Positions 41,663 to 50,718 are shown, counted from the stretch's first letter. The stretch is DNA of 64,000 bases from Promicromonospora sukumoe 327MFSha3.1 (GCF_000385135.1 NZ_ARQM01000010.1:1612001-1676000), one strand, 5' to 3'. Program-made: numbers and translations. Notes: generated by a model not told the origin, from the letters alone.

Positions 41663-43234
41663 GTGCTGCGAAACATCCTGTTCCGGGGCCGCGCGCCCCA
41701 GCCCACCACACCTGTTCCCGCCGTCTCCCGCCCCGCCGCCCGGCCACCGCGGAGACGGCGGGCACGCCACGCGGTCACCGTGTCGGCGCTCGCGCTGGTC
41801 GTGGCGGCCCTGGGCCTCGCGGTCCCGGCGTCGGGAGCAGCCGCCCCGGCAGCCGACGCGGCCCCGGCAGCCGACGCCGCCCCCGCCGCCGTCTCCCGCC
41901 TCGGCACCTCGGGCAACAAGATCGTGAACGCCGCCGGCACCCCCGTCCAGCTCCGGGGCGTGTCCGTGCTCGCCCCCCGCCACAACGCCGAGTGCCCCGA
42001 GTGCCACCCCAAGCCGATCTCCGACGTGATCGACATGACCGTGTCCGACGGCTGGCAGTCCGACGTCGTGCGCCTGCCCGTCACGGTCTGGGGCTCGCTC
42101 AGCGTCGAGGACAACGTGGCCCAGTACGTGGACCCCTACGTGCAGCAGGCCGTGGAGCTGGGCATCTACATCATCGTGGACCTGCACTACGTGTCCGACT
42201 ACGGCAGCACGGGCGTGCCGCAGTCCACCGTCGCGGAGTTCTGGGACTACGTCGCGCCGCTGTACGCCGACGTGCCGAACGTGATCTACGAGGTCTTCAA
42301 CGAGCCCGTCGCCCCGGCGAGCTGGGCCACGTGGAAGGCGTACATCCAGCCCGTGGTGGACGACATCCGCGCCGTCGCTCCCGAGACCCTGCTGCTCATG
42401 GGCGGCCCGCAGTGGAGCACGTACGTCAACCAGGCGGCGGCCGACCCGATCGCGGGCAACGACATCGCGTACGTCTACCACCTGTACCCCAACCAGGGGG
42501 ACGCGACGGCCGCGAACTTGGACGCCAAGTTCGGCAACGCCGCCCAGCAGATCCCGGTGATCCTCACCGAGTTCGGCTGGAACCCGCCCGGCGAGTTCTC
42601 CGACCCGGTGGTCACCCAGGGCACGACGTCGGGGTGGGGCATCCCGCTGCGCCAGTACCTCGACGCCCGGCCGCACATCAGCTGGACGGCGTGGCTCTTC
42701 GACAACTACTGGAAGCCGCAGATGTTCGACCACGACTGGAACCTGCTCGGCGGCGAGCACCAGGGCGCGATGATCAAGGCCTGGCTGGCCGACCAGCCGT
42801 ACGCGTCGCCGTGCGCCTCCCACGCGGCGGTGGGCGCGACGGCGGTCGCGTCGTCGTCCGGCGGCGCGACCAGCGGGGCGGACAAGGCCGTGGATGGCGA
42901 CTGCACCAACGCCGGGCGCTGGCTCTCGGCGTCGGGCGACACCACGCCCACCCTGACGATCACGCTCGACGCACCCACCGTCGTCGACCAGGTCGACGTC
43001 TACAGCGGGTTCGTGGGCGGGGGCTCCGTCAACGTGCTGCGCGACTTCACGGTCGAGGTGCACACGTCGGCCGGGTGGCAGCAGGCCGCCGCCTTCGACG
43101 ACAACACGCTCGGCCTGGTCAGCGCCCCGGGCCCGGCGTCCGCCGTCGACCAGGTGCGGCTCGTGATCACCGACCCGTCGAACTACACGCCGGACGTCGC
43201 CCGGGTGTTCGAGGTGGCCGTCCGCGCGGCCTAG
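41663..43234 (+). CDS. Secreted GH5-family glycosidase with F5/8-type C domain
   Basis: 523 residues from GTG 41663, with GGAG upstream; longer in-frame readings lack signal-peptide logic. A basic stretch (RPPRRRRARH) and a hydrophobic core form a long signal peptide ending near AAPAADAA. The GH5 barrel (about 78-370) has VIYEVFNEP with acid/base Glu214 and PVILTEFGW with nucleophile Glu303. The C-terminus (about 375-523) is a discoidin-like carbohydrate-binding module. It probably cuts beta-1,4-glucan or mannan outside the cell. The Opp importer upstream could take up its products, which is inference. Confidence 0.9.
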   Translation: MLRNILFRGRAPQPTTPVPAVSRPAARPPRRRRARHAVTVSALALVVAALGLAVPASGAAAPAADAAPAADAAPAAVSRLGTSGNKIVNAAGTPVQLRGVSVLAPRHNAECPECHPKPISDVIDMTVSDGWQSDVVRLPVTVWGSLSVEDNVAQYVDPYVQQAVELGIYIIVDLHYVSDYGSTGVPQSTVAEFWDYVAPLYADVPNVIYEVFNEPVAPASWATWKAYIQPVVDDIRAVAPETLLLMGGPQWSTYVNQAAADPIAGNDIAYVYHLYPNQGDATAANLDAKFGNAAQQIPVILTEFGWNPPGEFSDPVVTQGTTSGWGIPLRQYLDARPHISWTAWLFDNYWKPQMFDHDWNLLGGEHQGAMIKAWLADQPYASPCASHAAVGATAVASSSGGATSGADKAVDGDCTNAGRWLSASGDTTPTLTITLDAPTVVDQVDVYSGFVGGGSVNVLRDFTVEVHTSAGWQQAAAFDDNTLGLVSAPGPASAVDQVRLVITDPSNYTPDVARVFEVAVRAA

Positions 43235-43239
43235 CGGCG

Positions 43240-43285
43240 CGTGTCAGACGTACAGGTCACCCGAGTGATCTGTACGTCTGACACG
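43240..43285. terminator. Long hairpin terminator, convergent
   Basis: A 21-bp stem with one G-T wobble (43240-43260 with 43265-43285) closes on CCGA. It starts six bases after the GH5 stop and covers the last codons of the convergent zinc-finger gene. Confidence 0.78.
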
Positions 43286-43648
43286 GCGGCGGGGCGGACG
43301 GCGGTGCCGGCCGCCCCGGTGGTCGTCGGCGACCAGGCGCCGGTCCAGGGCGCTGCGGTTCCACGAGACCTGGCGCACGTCGATGAACGCGCGGATGCAC
43401 TCGGCGCACCCGTCGAGGTGCTTCTCCAGCCGCCGACGGCGGTGGGGGAGCAGCCGCCCGGAGAGGTAGTCGTGGATCGAGGCGCGGGTGGAGCGGCACT
43501 CGGGCCGGCCGGCGGCGGCACGCGGCCCGGCGGCACCCGGAGCGGCAGTCGGCTCGGCAGCCGGCCCGGCGGCCGGCGGCCCGGACAGCCCGGCCAGGGC
43601 GGTGCGAAGCCGGGCGACCTCCGCCTGGCGTGCACCCGTGGTCGTCAC
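43244..43648 (-). CDS. Putative zinc-finger (anti-sigma-like) protein
   Basis: 134 residues from GTG 43648, preceded by AGGAGG eight bases upstream. After a proline/alanine-rich first half comes a single zf-HC2-like motif: ECRSTRASIHDYLSG then LEKHLDGCAECIRAF (His-x3-Cys-x2-Cys). No membrane segment or sigma-factor neighbour is present, so it is more like a soluble ZAS protein than a classical anti-sigma factor. The last residues (DHSGDLYV) are encoded by the terminator hairpin, suggesting the true functional end is earlier. Confidence 0.65.
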   Translation of the reverse strand: MTTTGARQAEVARLRTALAGLSGPPAAGPAAEPTAAPGAAGPRAAAGRPECRSTRASIHDYLSGRLLPHRRRRLEKHLDGCAECIRAFIDVRQVSWNRSALDRRLVADDHRGGRHRRPPRRRVRRTDHSGDLYV

Positions 43649-43779
43649 GCGAACTGCCTCCTGAGCGATGAGTGTCCGGTCTGACCGGCCGGGCAAATAT
43701 TGCCACTGTCCACCCGGAGGTGCGCAAACGGGCACGTGATACGGATCAGGGCGCACCGGGAGCCGGGTCGGCTTAATGC

Positions 43780-43793
43780 CTACCAGGTGGTAG
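43780..43793. promoter_or_regulatory. Palindrome upstream of kinase-like gene (1)
   Basis: CTACCAGGTGGTAG has perfect 6-bp arms around GG. It lies in the 218-base divergent region between the zinc-finger and kinase-like genes. No adjacent regulator gene explains it. Confidence 0.5.
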
Positions 43794-43823
43794 ATAAGCG
43801 GGTCGGGACGCCCTACACTTCGT

Positions 43824-43839
43824 TGCGTACGACCGTACG
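43824..43839. promoter_or_regulatory. Palindrome upstream of kinase-like gene (2)
   Basis: GCGTACGACCGTACGC has perfect 7-bp arms around AC, 28 bases before the kinase-like start. It resembles a TetR-type operator, but the regulator must be encoded elsewhere. Confidence 0.55.
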
Positions 43840-43866
43840 CATCTGGAGCATCGAGGACGAGGACCA

Positions 43867-44853
43867 GTGGACAGCATCACCAAGAACCGCCAGTCGACGA
43901 CGACGCTGCGGGCGATGATCGAGCGGGCCTACGGTCCCGGGCAGGTGCCGGACGGGGAGGACTTCGCCACCGAGCTGTCCTACGGCTTCTTCAACGCGCT
44001 GTACGAGGTCCGGCTGCGTGACGGCGCGCGGGCCGTGCTCAAGATCGCCCCGCCCGCCGACGTGCCGGTCATGACGCGCGAGCAGGGCATGATGCGCAAC
44101 GAGATCGCCGCGATGGAGCTCGTGCGGCGTGTGTCGGACGTGCCCGTGCCGCGCGTGGACCACAGCGACCTGACCGGCGACCTCGTCGATGCCGACTGGT
44201 TCGCCATGGAGTATGTCGACGCAGCGTGCTTCGGCATCGCCGCCGAGGCCGGCGAGCTGGCGCCCGACGTCGTGGAGGCCGGCTTCGAGCACCTCGGCGC
44301 CCTCAACCGGGAGCTCAACCAGGTCGTTGGCCCGCACTTCGGGCCGCTGGACGGCCCCGGGTTCGCGACCTGGCCGGAGGCCGCCACGGCCATGTTCGCC
44401 GACGTCCTGGCCGACGGCGTCCGGGCGGGCGTGGACCTCGGGTGGGACCCCGACGTCGTGCGGAAGGTCTGGGACGACCACGCCGGCGTGCTCGCCGAGG
44501 TCACCGTGCCCCGCTTCGTCGAGGTGGACCTGTGGGCCAAGAACTCGATGATGCGCGACGGCCGCATCGTCGCCGTCATCGACCACGAGCGCGCGATGTT
44601 CGGCGACCCGCTCATGGAGGCCGGGCTGACCGGCCTGGACCTGCCGTTCTTCCCCGACCCCACGCCGTTCCAGCGCGGCTTCGGCCTGACGGAGCTGACC
44701 GAGGGCGAGCGCACCCGCCGCCACCTCTACACGCTCTGGCTCTGCGTCACCATGCTCGTGGAGACCACCTACCGCCGTCAGACGCCGGAGCAGTACCGCT
44801 GGGCGTGCGAGCAGCTCGACATCGCGCTCGGCCTGCTCGGCCGGACGCGCTAG
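43867..44853 (+). CDS. Kinase-like protein, APH fold with altered catalytic loop
   Basis: 328 residues from GTG 43867. ATP-binding Lys is in AVLKIAPP, and the metal-binding aspartate is Asp239 in VIDHERAMFGDP. The catalytic loop reads FVEVDLWAKNSMM: Asp221 and Asn226 are kept, but the usual His-Gly before the Asp (HGDLWAGN in relatives) is Glu-Val. The substrate is unknown. It is followed three bases later by a MATE exporter, so the two are one operon and a detoxification role is plausible (inference). Confidence 0.83.
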   Translation: MDSITKNRQSTTTLRAMIERAYGPGQVPDGEDFATELSYGFFNALYEVRLRDGARAVLKIAPPADVPVMTREQGMMRNEIAAMELVRRVSDVPVPRVDHSDLTGDLVDADWFAMEYVDAACFGIAAEAGELAPDVVEAGFEHLGALNRELNQVVGPHFGPLDGPGFATWPEAATAMFADVLADGVRAGVDLGWDPDVVRKVWDDHAGVLAEVTVPRFVEVDLWAKNSMMRDGRIVAVIDHERAMFGDPLMEAGLTGLDLPFFPDPTPFQRGFGLTELTEGERTRRHLYTLWLCVTMLVETTYRRQTPEQYRWACEQLDIALGLLGRTR

Positions 44854-44856
44854 CCC

Positions 44857-46212
44857 GTGACCCGCGCCGCGGACCTGCTCGGCACCCGGCCCGTCGGCCG
44901 GCTGCTGTGGCACACCTGCTCCCAGACCACGTTCTCGGTCGGGGTCTACGGGATCTACGCCCTGACGAACGCCTGGTTCGTGGCCCAGGGCGTGGGGCCG
45001 ACGGCGATGGCCGCCGTCAACCTCGTCGCCCCGGTCCTGCTCGGCCTGGGCGCGGTCGCGACCACGGTCGGCGTCGGCGGGGCATCCCTGGTCTCGCGGA
45101 GCCTCGGCGCGGGCGACCCGGCGCGCGCCGCCCGAGCGGCCGGCAACGCCTTCGTGCTGTTCTGGGCCGCCGCCGTCACCACGACCGTGCTCAGCCTGGT
45201 CTTCCTCGGTCCGCTGCTGACCCTGCTGGGCGCCACGGGCGCCACCCGGCAGTACGCGCACGACTACGCCGTCATCCTCCTGGCCGGCGCGGTCTTCGCC
45301 ACCGGCTTCTCCAGCCTCATCCGGGCCGAGGGCCGGATGGCCTACTCCACGATGGTCTGGGTCGTGGCCGTCGTCGTGCAGATCGTCCTCGACCCGCTGC
45401 TCATCTTCGTCCTCGACCTCGGCGTCCGCGGCGCCGCGCTCGGCACCGTCGGCGGGCAGGCCGTCTCCGCGGCGATGAGCCTCTGGTTCTTCTTCCTCCA
45501 GCGCCGCCGGCCCTACCGCATCCGGTGGGCCGACCTGCGTCCCCACCCGCCGACCGTCCGCGCCCTGGTCGGTATCGGCGCGCCGTCCTTCCTCGCCGGG
45601 CTCGGCACCACCGTGCTCACCGTCCTGGTCAACCTCGCGCTCGCGCGCACCGGGGGCGCCGTCGTCCTGGCCGCGTTCGCCGTCTGCGCGCGCATCCAGA
45701 CCTTCGCCACCATGCCCCAGACCGGCATCAGCCAGGGCCTGCAGCCGATCGTCGGCTACAACGCCGGCGCGCGGCTGCCCGACCGCGTCGACCGCGCCCG
45801 CATCCTCGGGCTGCGCGCCACGGTGCTCTACGGTCTCGGCGTGGCGGCCCTCGTCATCGTGTTCGCCGAACCCCTCGTCGGGTTCTTCCTCGACGACGCC
45901 GCCACCGTGCGGGCCGGCACCGAGGCGCTGCGCATCATCGCGGCCGGCCTCGCCCTCGCCGGGATCGCGCCGCTCGTCTCCGCCTACTTCCAGGCCCTCG
46001 GGCAGGCCCGGCCCTCCTATCTCGTGTCCATCGGGACCCTCCTGGTGCTCAAGATCCCCCTCGTGCTCACCCTCGGCCAGACCGGTCCGACGGGGACCTG
46101 GATCGCGCTCGCCGCCGGGGAGATCACCGCGGCGCTCGCAGCGCTGGTCGTGCTCCACGTCGCGACGCGGGCGGGACGTATCGGGGACAGGCCGCGCGGC
46201 ATGCGAGCATGA
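44857..46212 (+). CDS. MATE-family efflux transporter
   Basis: 451 residues from GTG 44857. Twelve membrane segments form two homologous halves; PTAMAAVNLVAPVLLGLGAV and PQTGISQGLQPIVGYNAGA are typical MATE motifs. Such proteins use a proton or sodium gradient to export cationic drugs or metabolites. It begins three bases after the kinase-like gene and ends four bases before the lipid-kinase start, so the three are probably co-transcribed. Confidence 0.92.
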   Translation: MTRAADLLGTRPVGRLLWHTCSQTTFSVGVYGIYALTNAWFVAQGVGPTAMAAVNLVAPVLLGLGAVATTVGVGGASLVSRSLGAGDPARAARAAGNAFVLFWAAAVTTTVLSLVFLGPLLTLLGATGATRQYAHDYAVILLAGAVFATGFSSLIRAEGRMAYSTMVWVVAVVVQIVLDPLLIFVLDLGVRGAALGTVGGQAVSAAMSLWFFFLQRRRPYRIRWADLRPHPPTVRALVGIGAPSFLAGLGTTVLTVLVNLALARTGGAVVLAAFAVCARIQTFATMPQTGISQGLQPIVGYNAGARLPDRVDRARILGLRATVLYGLGVAALVIVFAEPLVGFFLDDAATVRAGTEALRIIAAGLALAGIAPLVSAYFQALGQARPSYLVSIGTLLVLKIPLVLTLGQTGPTGTWIALAAGEITAALAALVVLHVATRAGRIGDRPRGMRA

Positions 46213-46216
46213 CGCC

Positions 46217-47161
46217 ATGAGCGCACGCGTCGGGATCATCTGGAACCCCAGCAAGACCACCCGGGAGAGCCTCGAGACGGCGCTGAAGCGGGCCGTCTCG
46301 GCCGCGCGCGTGGACGTCGAGGAGCAGTGGTTCGAGACGACGCCGGACGACCCCGGCCAGGGTGCCGCGGTCCGCGCGATCGAGGCCGGCGCCGACGTGC
46401 TCGTCGCCGCGGGCGGCGACGGGACGGTCCGCGCCGTCGCGGAGCACCTCGCGGAGTCCGGGGCCGACGCCGAGCTGGGCATCGTGCCGCTCGGCACCGG
46501 CAACCTGCTGGCCCGCAACCTGCGGGTCCCGCTGCTGAACCCGGCCGCGGCCTTCCGGCGGGCGCTCACCGGCGAGGTCCGGGACCTGGACGTGGGCTGG
46601 CTGGAGATCGACCTGGAGGGCGGCACCGAGCGGCACGCGTTCGCCGTCATGGCCGGGTTCGGCCTTGACGCGCACATGATCACCGAGACCGACGACGACC
46701 TCAAGGACAAGGTGGGCTGGCTCGCCTACGTCGAGTCCCTCGGGCGGGCGCTGTCGGCCAGCGGCACCCTCGACGTCCGCATCACGGCCGACGGCCGCGA
46801 GCTCGACCGCAACAGCGCGCACACCCTGCTGGTCGGCAACTGCGGCATGCTCCAGGCCGGCATCACCCTGCTGCCCGACGCCGACCCCGGCGACGGCGAG
46901 CTGGACCTTCTGGTCCTGAGCGCCGACGGCGCCGCCGGGTGGGTCGACACGCTGCGCAACATGGTCTGGGACAACGGCATCAAGCGTGTCCTCGGCGGCG
47001 GGGCGTCGGCCGAGAGCAGCGAGAGCGCCACCCACGGCCGCGTGCGCAGCCTCCAGGTGGAGCTCGCGGAGCCCCGGGTCTTCGAGATCGACGGCGAGGA
47101 CCTGGGCGAGACGACCAAGGTGTCCGTCATCGTGCAGGAGGGTGCGGTGCGGGTGCGCTGA
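46217..47161 (+). CDS. Diacylglycerol/sphingosine-kinase-family lipid kinase
   Basis: 314 residues. The DAGK catalytic domain is shown by VGIIWNPSK, the nucleotide motif AAGGDGTVRAVAEHL and LGIVPLGTGNLLARNL. The C-terminal beta domain ends FEIDGEDLGETTKV. It phosphorylates a lipid such as diacylglycerol at the membrane. Four bases separate it from the MATE gene. Its last 35 bases overlap the 3' end of the opposing PH-domain gene, an unusual convergent overlap. Confidence 0.92.
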   Translation: MSARVGIIWNPSKTTRESLETALKRAVSAARVDVEEQWFETTPDDPGQGAAVRAIEAGADVLVAAGGDGTVRAVAEHLAESGADAELGIVPLGTGNLLARNLRVPLLNPAAAFRRALTGEVRDLDVGWLEIDLEGGTERHAFAVMAGFGLDAHMITETDDDLKDKVGWLAYVESLGRALSASGTLDVRITADGRELDRNSAHTLLVGNCGMLQAGITLLPDADPGDGELDLLVLSADGAAGWVDTLRNMVWDNGIKRVLGGGASAESSESATHGRVRSLQVELAEPRVFEIDGEDLGETTKVSVIVQEGAVRVR

Positions 47162-48725
47162 CCGGCTCCAGGAACGGCCGCAGCAGCCCCGGGACGGCGG
47201 CGTCGGCCATCGCCAGGCCGTCCGCCTCGGCGGCGTCGCGCACGGCGTACGCGCCGGAACCCGCCGCCGTCGTCGCGAGCACGGTGACCAGCCCGGCGCG
47301 GCGCTGGAACACCGACTGGCGCACGGTCCAGCCCACGATGCCGCGCCGCTGGAGCGCCACCGTGGCGCGCCGGACCGTGCCGCTGCGCGCCACCAGGTAG
47401 CGGTCGGTCAGGGCATGGCCGAGCGCGCGGTAGGCGTCCAGCGCCAGCAGCACCGCCACGGGCACGAGCACCAGCGCGCTGATCCACGCGATGTGCAGCA
47501 GCACGGGCGTGAGCAGCACGCCGAGCAGTACGAGCACGGCCTCGGTCACGAGCACGGTGGCCAGCGCCCAGCGCAGCCGGCGCCCGCGCGCCGCGACCGG
47601 GTGCCCCCGCAGCGGCACGGCCGTGGGGGAGTCCGGCTCGCGCAGCACGTCCGCGGCGACCCGGTCGGCGAGCTCCTTGGGCGCGACCGGCAGCAGGATC
47701 TGGCTGTCGGTCTTGTCCTCCTCACCCTGCGCGAGCCCCGTCGCGACGGCGTCGACCCGCGCGCCGCCCGCGAGGCGGGCGGGCAGCGGCTCGACGACCT
47801 CGACGCCGCGCAGCCGGGCCTCCTCCAGGGTGATCGAGCGGGTGGTGAGCAGGCCGCGCCGCACGTGCAGCGTGCCGTCGGCCTGGCGGTCCAGCGTGTG
47901 GTTCCACCAGGACTCGACCCACAGTGCCACGGTCGCCACGCCGCCGACGACGAACAGGCCCACGCCCATGGCGACGCCGATCAGCACCGCGGGCGCGAGT
48001 CCGAACCACGACCCGATCGACTCGAACAGCTCGTCCTGCAGGCCGAACCACTCGGACACCTGGATCAGGCCGCCCGCAGCGGCGGCGCCCAGCGCCGGCG
48101 TCAGGAAGGACAGCGGGGCGAACCGGATCCAGCGGCGGTCGAACCGGACGAGGGCGCCGTCCCGCTCCTCGCCGTCCTCCCCGGTGCCGGCCGCGGAACC
48201 CGCCGCCGGCCGTGCCGCGTGCGCGAGCAGGGTGGCGCGCAGCGCCTCGGCGTCCGCACGGCGCAGCGGCCACAGCGTGACCGACCCCTCCGTGCCGGCC
48301 TGCTCGCCGGTGCCCACCCGCACGGTCGCGGTGCCGAGCACGCGGAGCACCGGGTCGGCGGTGAGGTCCACGGTGCGGATGCGCTCGCGCCGCAGCGCCA
48401 GGCGCTTGCGCACCACGACGCCGGTGTGCACGTGGAACCGCTCGTCGTCGACGCGGTACCGGGTGACGCGCCACATCCACTCGCCGGAGGCCCCGCCCCC
48501 GATCACCACGAGGAGCAGCGGGGGCAGCACCCAGGCGAGCGCGAACCCGATCCCGCTGCCCACGGCCAGCCAGTAGCCCGTGACGAGCGCGGCGCCCCCG
48601 GCGGGGACGAGCGTGTAGGCCGCGCCGGCCAGGAAGGCGCGGCGGTCGAGGCGGTCCCAGTCGGTGTGCTCGGCGGCGACGTCGGCTACGGGTTCGGCGT
48701 CGGGGCCCGGGCCGGCGGCGCTCAG
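47127..48725 (-). CDS. Bacterial PH-domain membrane protein, YdbT-like
   Basis: 532 residues if read from CTG 48725. No ATG, GTG or TTG codon exists near the start; CTG overlaps the TGA of the previous gene as CTGA. The protein has three bPH_2-type repeats (for example YRVDDERFHVHTGVVVRKRL, LHVRRGLLTTRSITLEEARL, DRYLVARSGTVRRATVALQR) interleaved with paired membrane segments. Its partner upstream is a single-domain bPH protein, the usual YdbS/YdbT arrangement. The function is not established for the family. Confidence 0.82.
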   Translation of the reverse strand: MSAAGPGPDAEPVADVAAEHTDWDRLDRRAFLAGAAYTLVPAGGAALVTGYWLAVGSGIGFALAWVLPPLLLVVIGGGASGEWMWRVTRYRVDDERFHVHTGVVVRKRLALRRERIRTVDLTADPVLRVLGTATVRVGTGEQAGTEGSVTLWPLRRADAEALRATLLAHAARPAAGSAAGTGEDGEERDGALVRFDRRWIRFAPLSFLTPALGAAAAGGLIQVSEWFGLQDELFESIGSWFGLAPAVLIGVAMGVGLFVVGGVATVALWVESWWNHTLDRQADGTLHVRRGLLTTRSITLEEARLRGVEVVEPLPARLAGGARVDAVATGLAQGEEDKTDSQILLPVAPKELADRVAADVLREPDSPTAVPLRGHPVAARGRRLRWALATVLVTEAVLVLLGVLLTPVLLHIAWISALVLVPVAVLLALDAYRALGHALTDRYLVARSGTVRRATVALQRRGIVGWTVRQSVFQRRAGLVTVLATTAAGSGAYAVRDAAEADGLAMADAAVPGLLRPFLEPVSAPAPHPPAR

Positions 48726-49243
48726 GTCGCGTCCTCGGGCGTGGCCTGCGTGGCGACGGTCAGGCCCGCGGCGAGGTCGGCGGCCGTCTCGGCGTCGAGC
48801 CCCTCGATCTTGACGGCACCCCGGGCGGACGCCGTCGTCACGGTGAGCGTCGCCAGGCCGAACCGCTGCTCCAGCGGCCCGCGCGTGGTGTCCACGGTCT
48901 GGATCCGGGACAGCGGCGCGACGCGCCACTCCTGGAAGAACCAGCCGGTGCGCGTGTAGACGGCGTCGTCGGTGACCTCCCAGCGGTGGTGGCGGAACCA
49001 CAGCCGCGGCAGGGCGATCGCGGCGGCTGCGCCGAGCACCGCGATGATCCCGGCGGGCAAGAAGAGCCAGAAGCGGGCGGGGGCGATCAGCGCGCCCAGC
49101 ACCACCAGGATCACCACGGGCACCGCGGTCAGCAGCACCCACTGGAGGGCCCACCAGCCCACGGCGCGCGGGTCGACGGCGTGTCGTGGGGGACGCAGCC
49201 GCAACGGCGCGCTCGGATTCTCGTCGGTCGTCGGCGATATCAC
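48722..49243 (-). CDS. Bacterial PH-domain membrane protein, YdbS-like
   Basis: 173 residues from GTG 49243. A basic N-terminus, two adjacent membrane segments (about residues 32-75) and one bPH_2 domain: WEVTDDAVYTRTGWFFQEWR, VAPLSRIQTVDTTRGPLEQR and GLATLTVTTASARGAVKIEG. It ends in a TGA that overlaps the presumed CTG of the three-domain partner, so both are translated from one mRNA. It is divergent from the BBE-type oxidase, with 124 bases between. Confidence 0.86.
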   Translation of the reverse strand: MISPTTDENPSAPLRLRPPRHAVDPRAVGWWALQWVLLTAVPVVILVVLGALIAPARFWLFLPAGIIAVLGAAAAIALPRLWFRHHRWEVTDDAVYTRTGWFFQEWRVAPLSRIQTVDTTRGPLEQRFGLATLTVTTASARGAVKIEGLDAETAADLAAGLTVATQATPEDAT

Positions 49244-49367
49244 CCGCCCATGGTCCCAAGCGGGGTGGCCTGCGGCAACGCTATTCGGGCGCGCCCGATG
49301 AGTCCTGCGCGGCCGGCCGGTCCTTTCTCCAGGACCACCTGACGACCCAGACACGAGGAGCGAGACC

Positions 49368-50684
49368 ATGGACACGACCGAAGGCCCGGCGGTGACCGAG
49401 CTCGACGTTCTGCGGCCCGGCGACGGCGGCTACGACACCTCCCGCGCGGTGTGGAACGCGATGGTGGACCACCGGCCGGCCGTGGTGGTCCGCTGCCGCA
49501 CGGCCGACGACGTCGTCGCGGCGCTGGCCCTGGCCCGGCGCGACGGGCTGGAGGTGGGGGTGCGCTGCGGCGGCCACAGCGTCGTCGGGCACGGGGTGCC
49601 GGACGGCGGCCTGATGATCGACCTCACCCCGATGGGCGCCGTCCGCGTGGACCCGGACCGCCGGCGGGCGTGGGTGCAGGGCGGCGCGCTGCTCGGCGCG
49701 CTCGACGCCGCCACGCAGCCGTTCGGCCTGGCGACGACGGCCGGGAACGTCTCGCACACCGGCGTCGGCGGCCTCACGCTGGGCGGCGGCATGGGCTGGC
49801 TGGCCCGGCGCTGCGGGCTGGCCTGCGACAACGTCGTCGCCTACGAGGTGGTGACGGCGGCCGGCGAGATCGTCCGCGCGTCCGCCGACGAGCGGCCCGA
49901 GCTGTTCTGGGCGCTGCGCGGCGGGGGCGGCAACTTCGGCGTCGTCACCCAGTTCGAGTTCCGGCTGCACGACGTCGGCACGCGCGCCCTGGACGTCCAG
50001 CTCGACTTCCCGGCCGACGCCGCGGCGGCCGCGGCGTTCCGGTGGCGCGACCTCAGCGCCGACGCCCCGCGGGAGGCCACCTACACCGCGCACGTGCACG
50101 ACGGCGTCGCGTCGTTCGGCTTCGTCTGGGTGGGCGACCCGGAGCAGGGCCGCGCGCACGCGGCGGTGCTCGACGCGCTGGGCACACCGGCCGGTCGGCG
50201 GGTCACCGAGCTGTCCTACCTGGACCTGCAGACCCGTGAGGACGACACGGCGGGCCACGCCGTCCGCCGCTACTGGAAGGGTCACTACTTCAGCGACCTG
50301 CCCGACGCCGCCCTGGAGGCGCTGCTCGCCCACGGCCCCGACGTGAAGGCGGGCCTGCAGGCGTACGGCGGTGCCATCGCCGAGGTGCCGGACGACGACG
50401 CCGCGTTCAGCCAGCGCGCCACGCGGTTCGAGTACGTCGTGGCCACCGGCTGGACCGACCCGGCCGAGGACGCGCGCCGCATCGCCGCCGCCCGCGAGAA
50501 CGCGGCCCTGCTGGAGCCGTACGCCAGCGGCGTCTACGTCAACGTGCTCGCCGACGACGGCGCCGCCGGCGTCCGCCGGGCCTACCCGCCGGCCAAGCTG
50601 GCCCGGCTCGCCGCGGTCAAGCGGGAGTACGACCCGGACAACGTGTTCCACCTCAACCAGAACATCCCGCCGGCAAGGGCCTGA
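49368..50684 (+). CDS. FAD-linked oxidase, BBE-type
   Basis: 438 residues. The FAD_binding_4 domain carries GVRCGGHSVVGHG, in which the His of GGHS is the covalent flavin ligand. The second ligand Cys seen in bicovalent members is absent; the equivalent loop reads GNVSHTGVGGLTLGGG, so mono-covalent FAD is expected. The C-terminal BBE motif is PDNVFHLNQNIPP. Members oxidise sugars or secondary metabolites with oxygen. There is no signal peptide. It stands alone, ending at a hairpin shared with the ferritin gene. Confidence 0.92.
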   Translation: MDTTEGPAVTELDVLRPGDGGYDTSRAVWNAMVDHRPAVVVRCRTADDVVAALALARRDGLEVGVRCGGHSVVGHGVPDGGLMIDLTPMGAVRVDPDRRRAWVQGGALLGALDAATQPFGLATTAGNVSHTGVGGLTLGGGMGWLARRCGLACDNVVAYEVVTAAGEIVRASADERPELFWALRGGGGNFGVVTQFEFRLHDVGTRALDVQLDFPADAAAAAAFRWRDLSADAPREATYTAHVHDGVASFGFVWVGDPEQGRAHAAVLDALGTPAGRRVTELSYLDLQTREDDTAGHAVRRYWKGHYFSDLPDAALEALLAHGPDVKAGLQAYGGAIAEVPDDDAAFSQRATRFEYVVATGWTDPAEDARRIAAARENAALLEPYASGVYVNVLADDGAAGVRRAYPPAKLARLAAVKREYDPDNVFHLNQNIPPARA

Positions 50685-50718
50685 CGGCGACGGTCTGCGG
50701 CAGTTTGCCCCGCAAACT

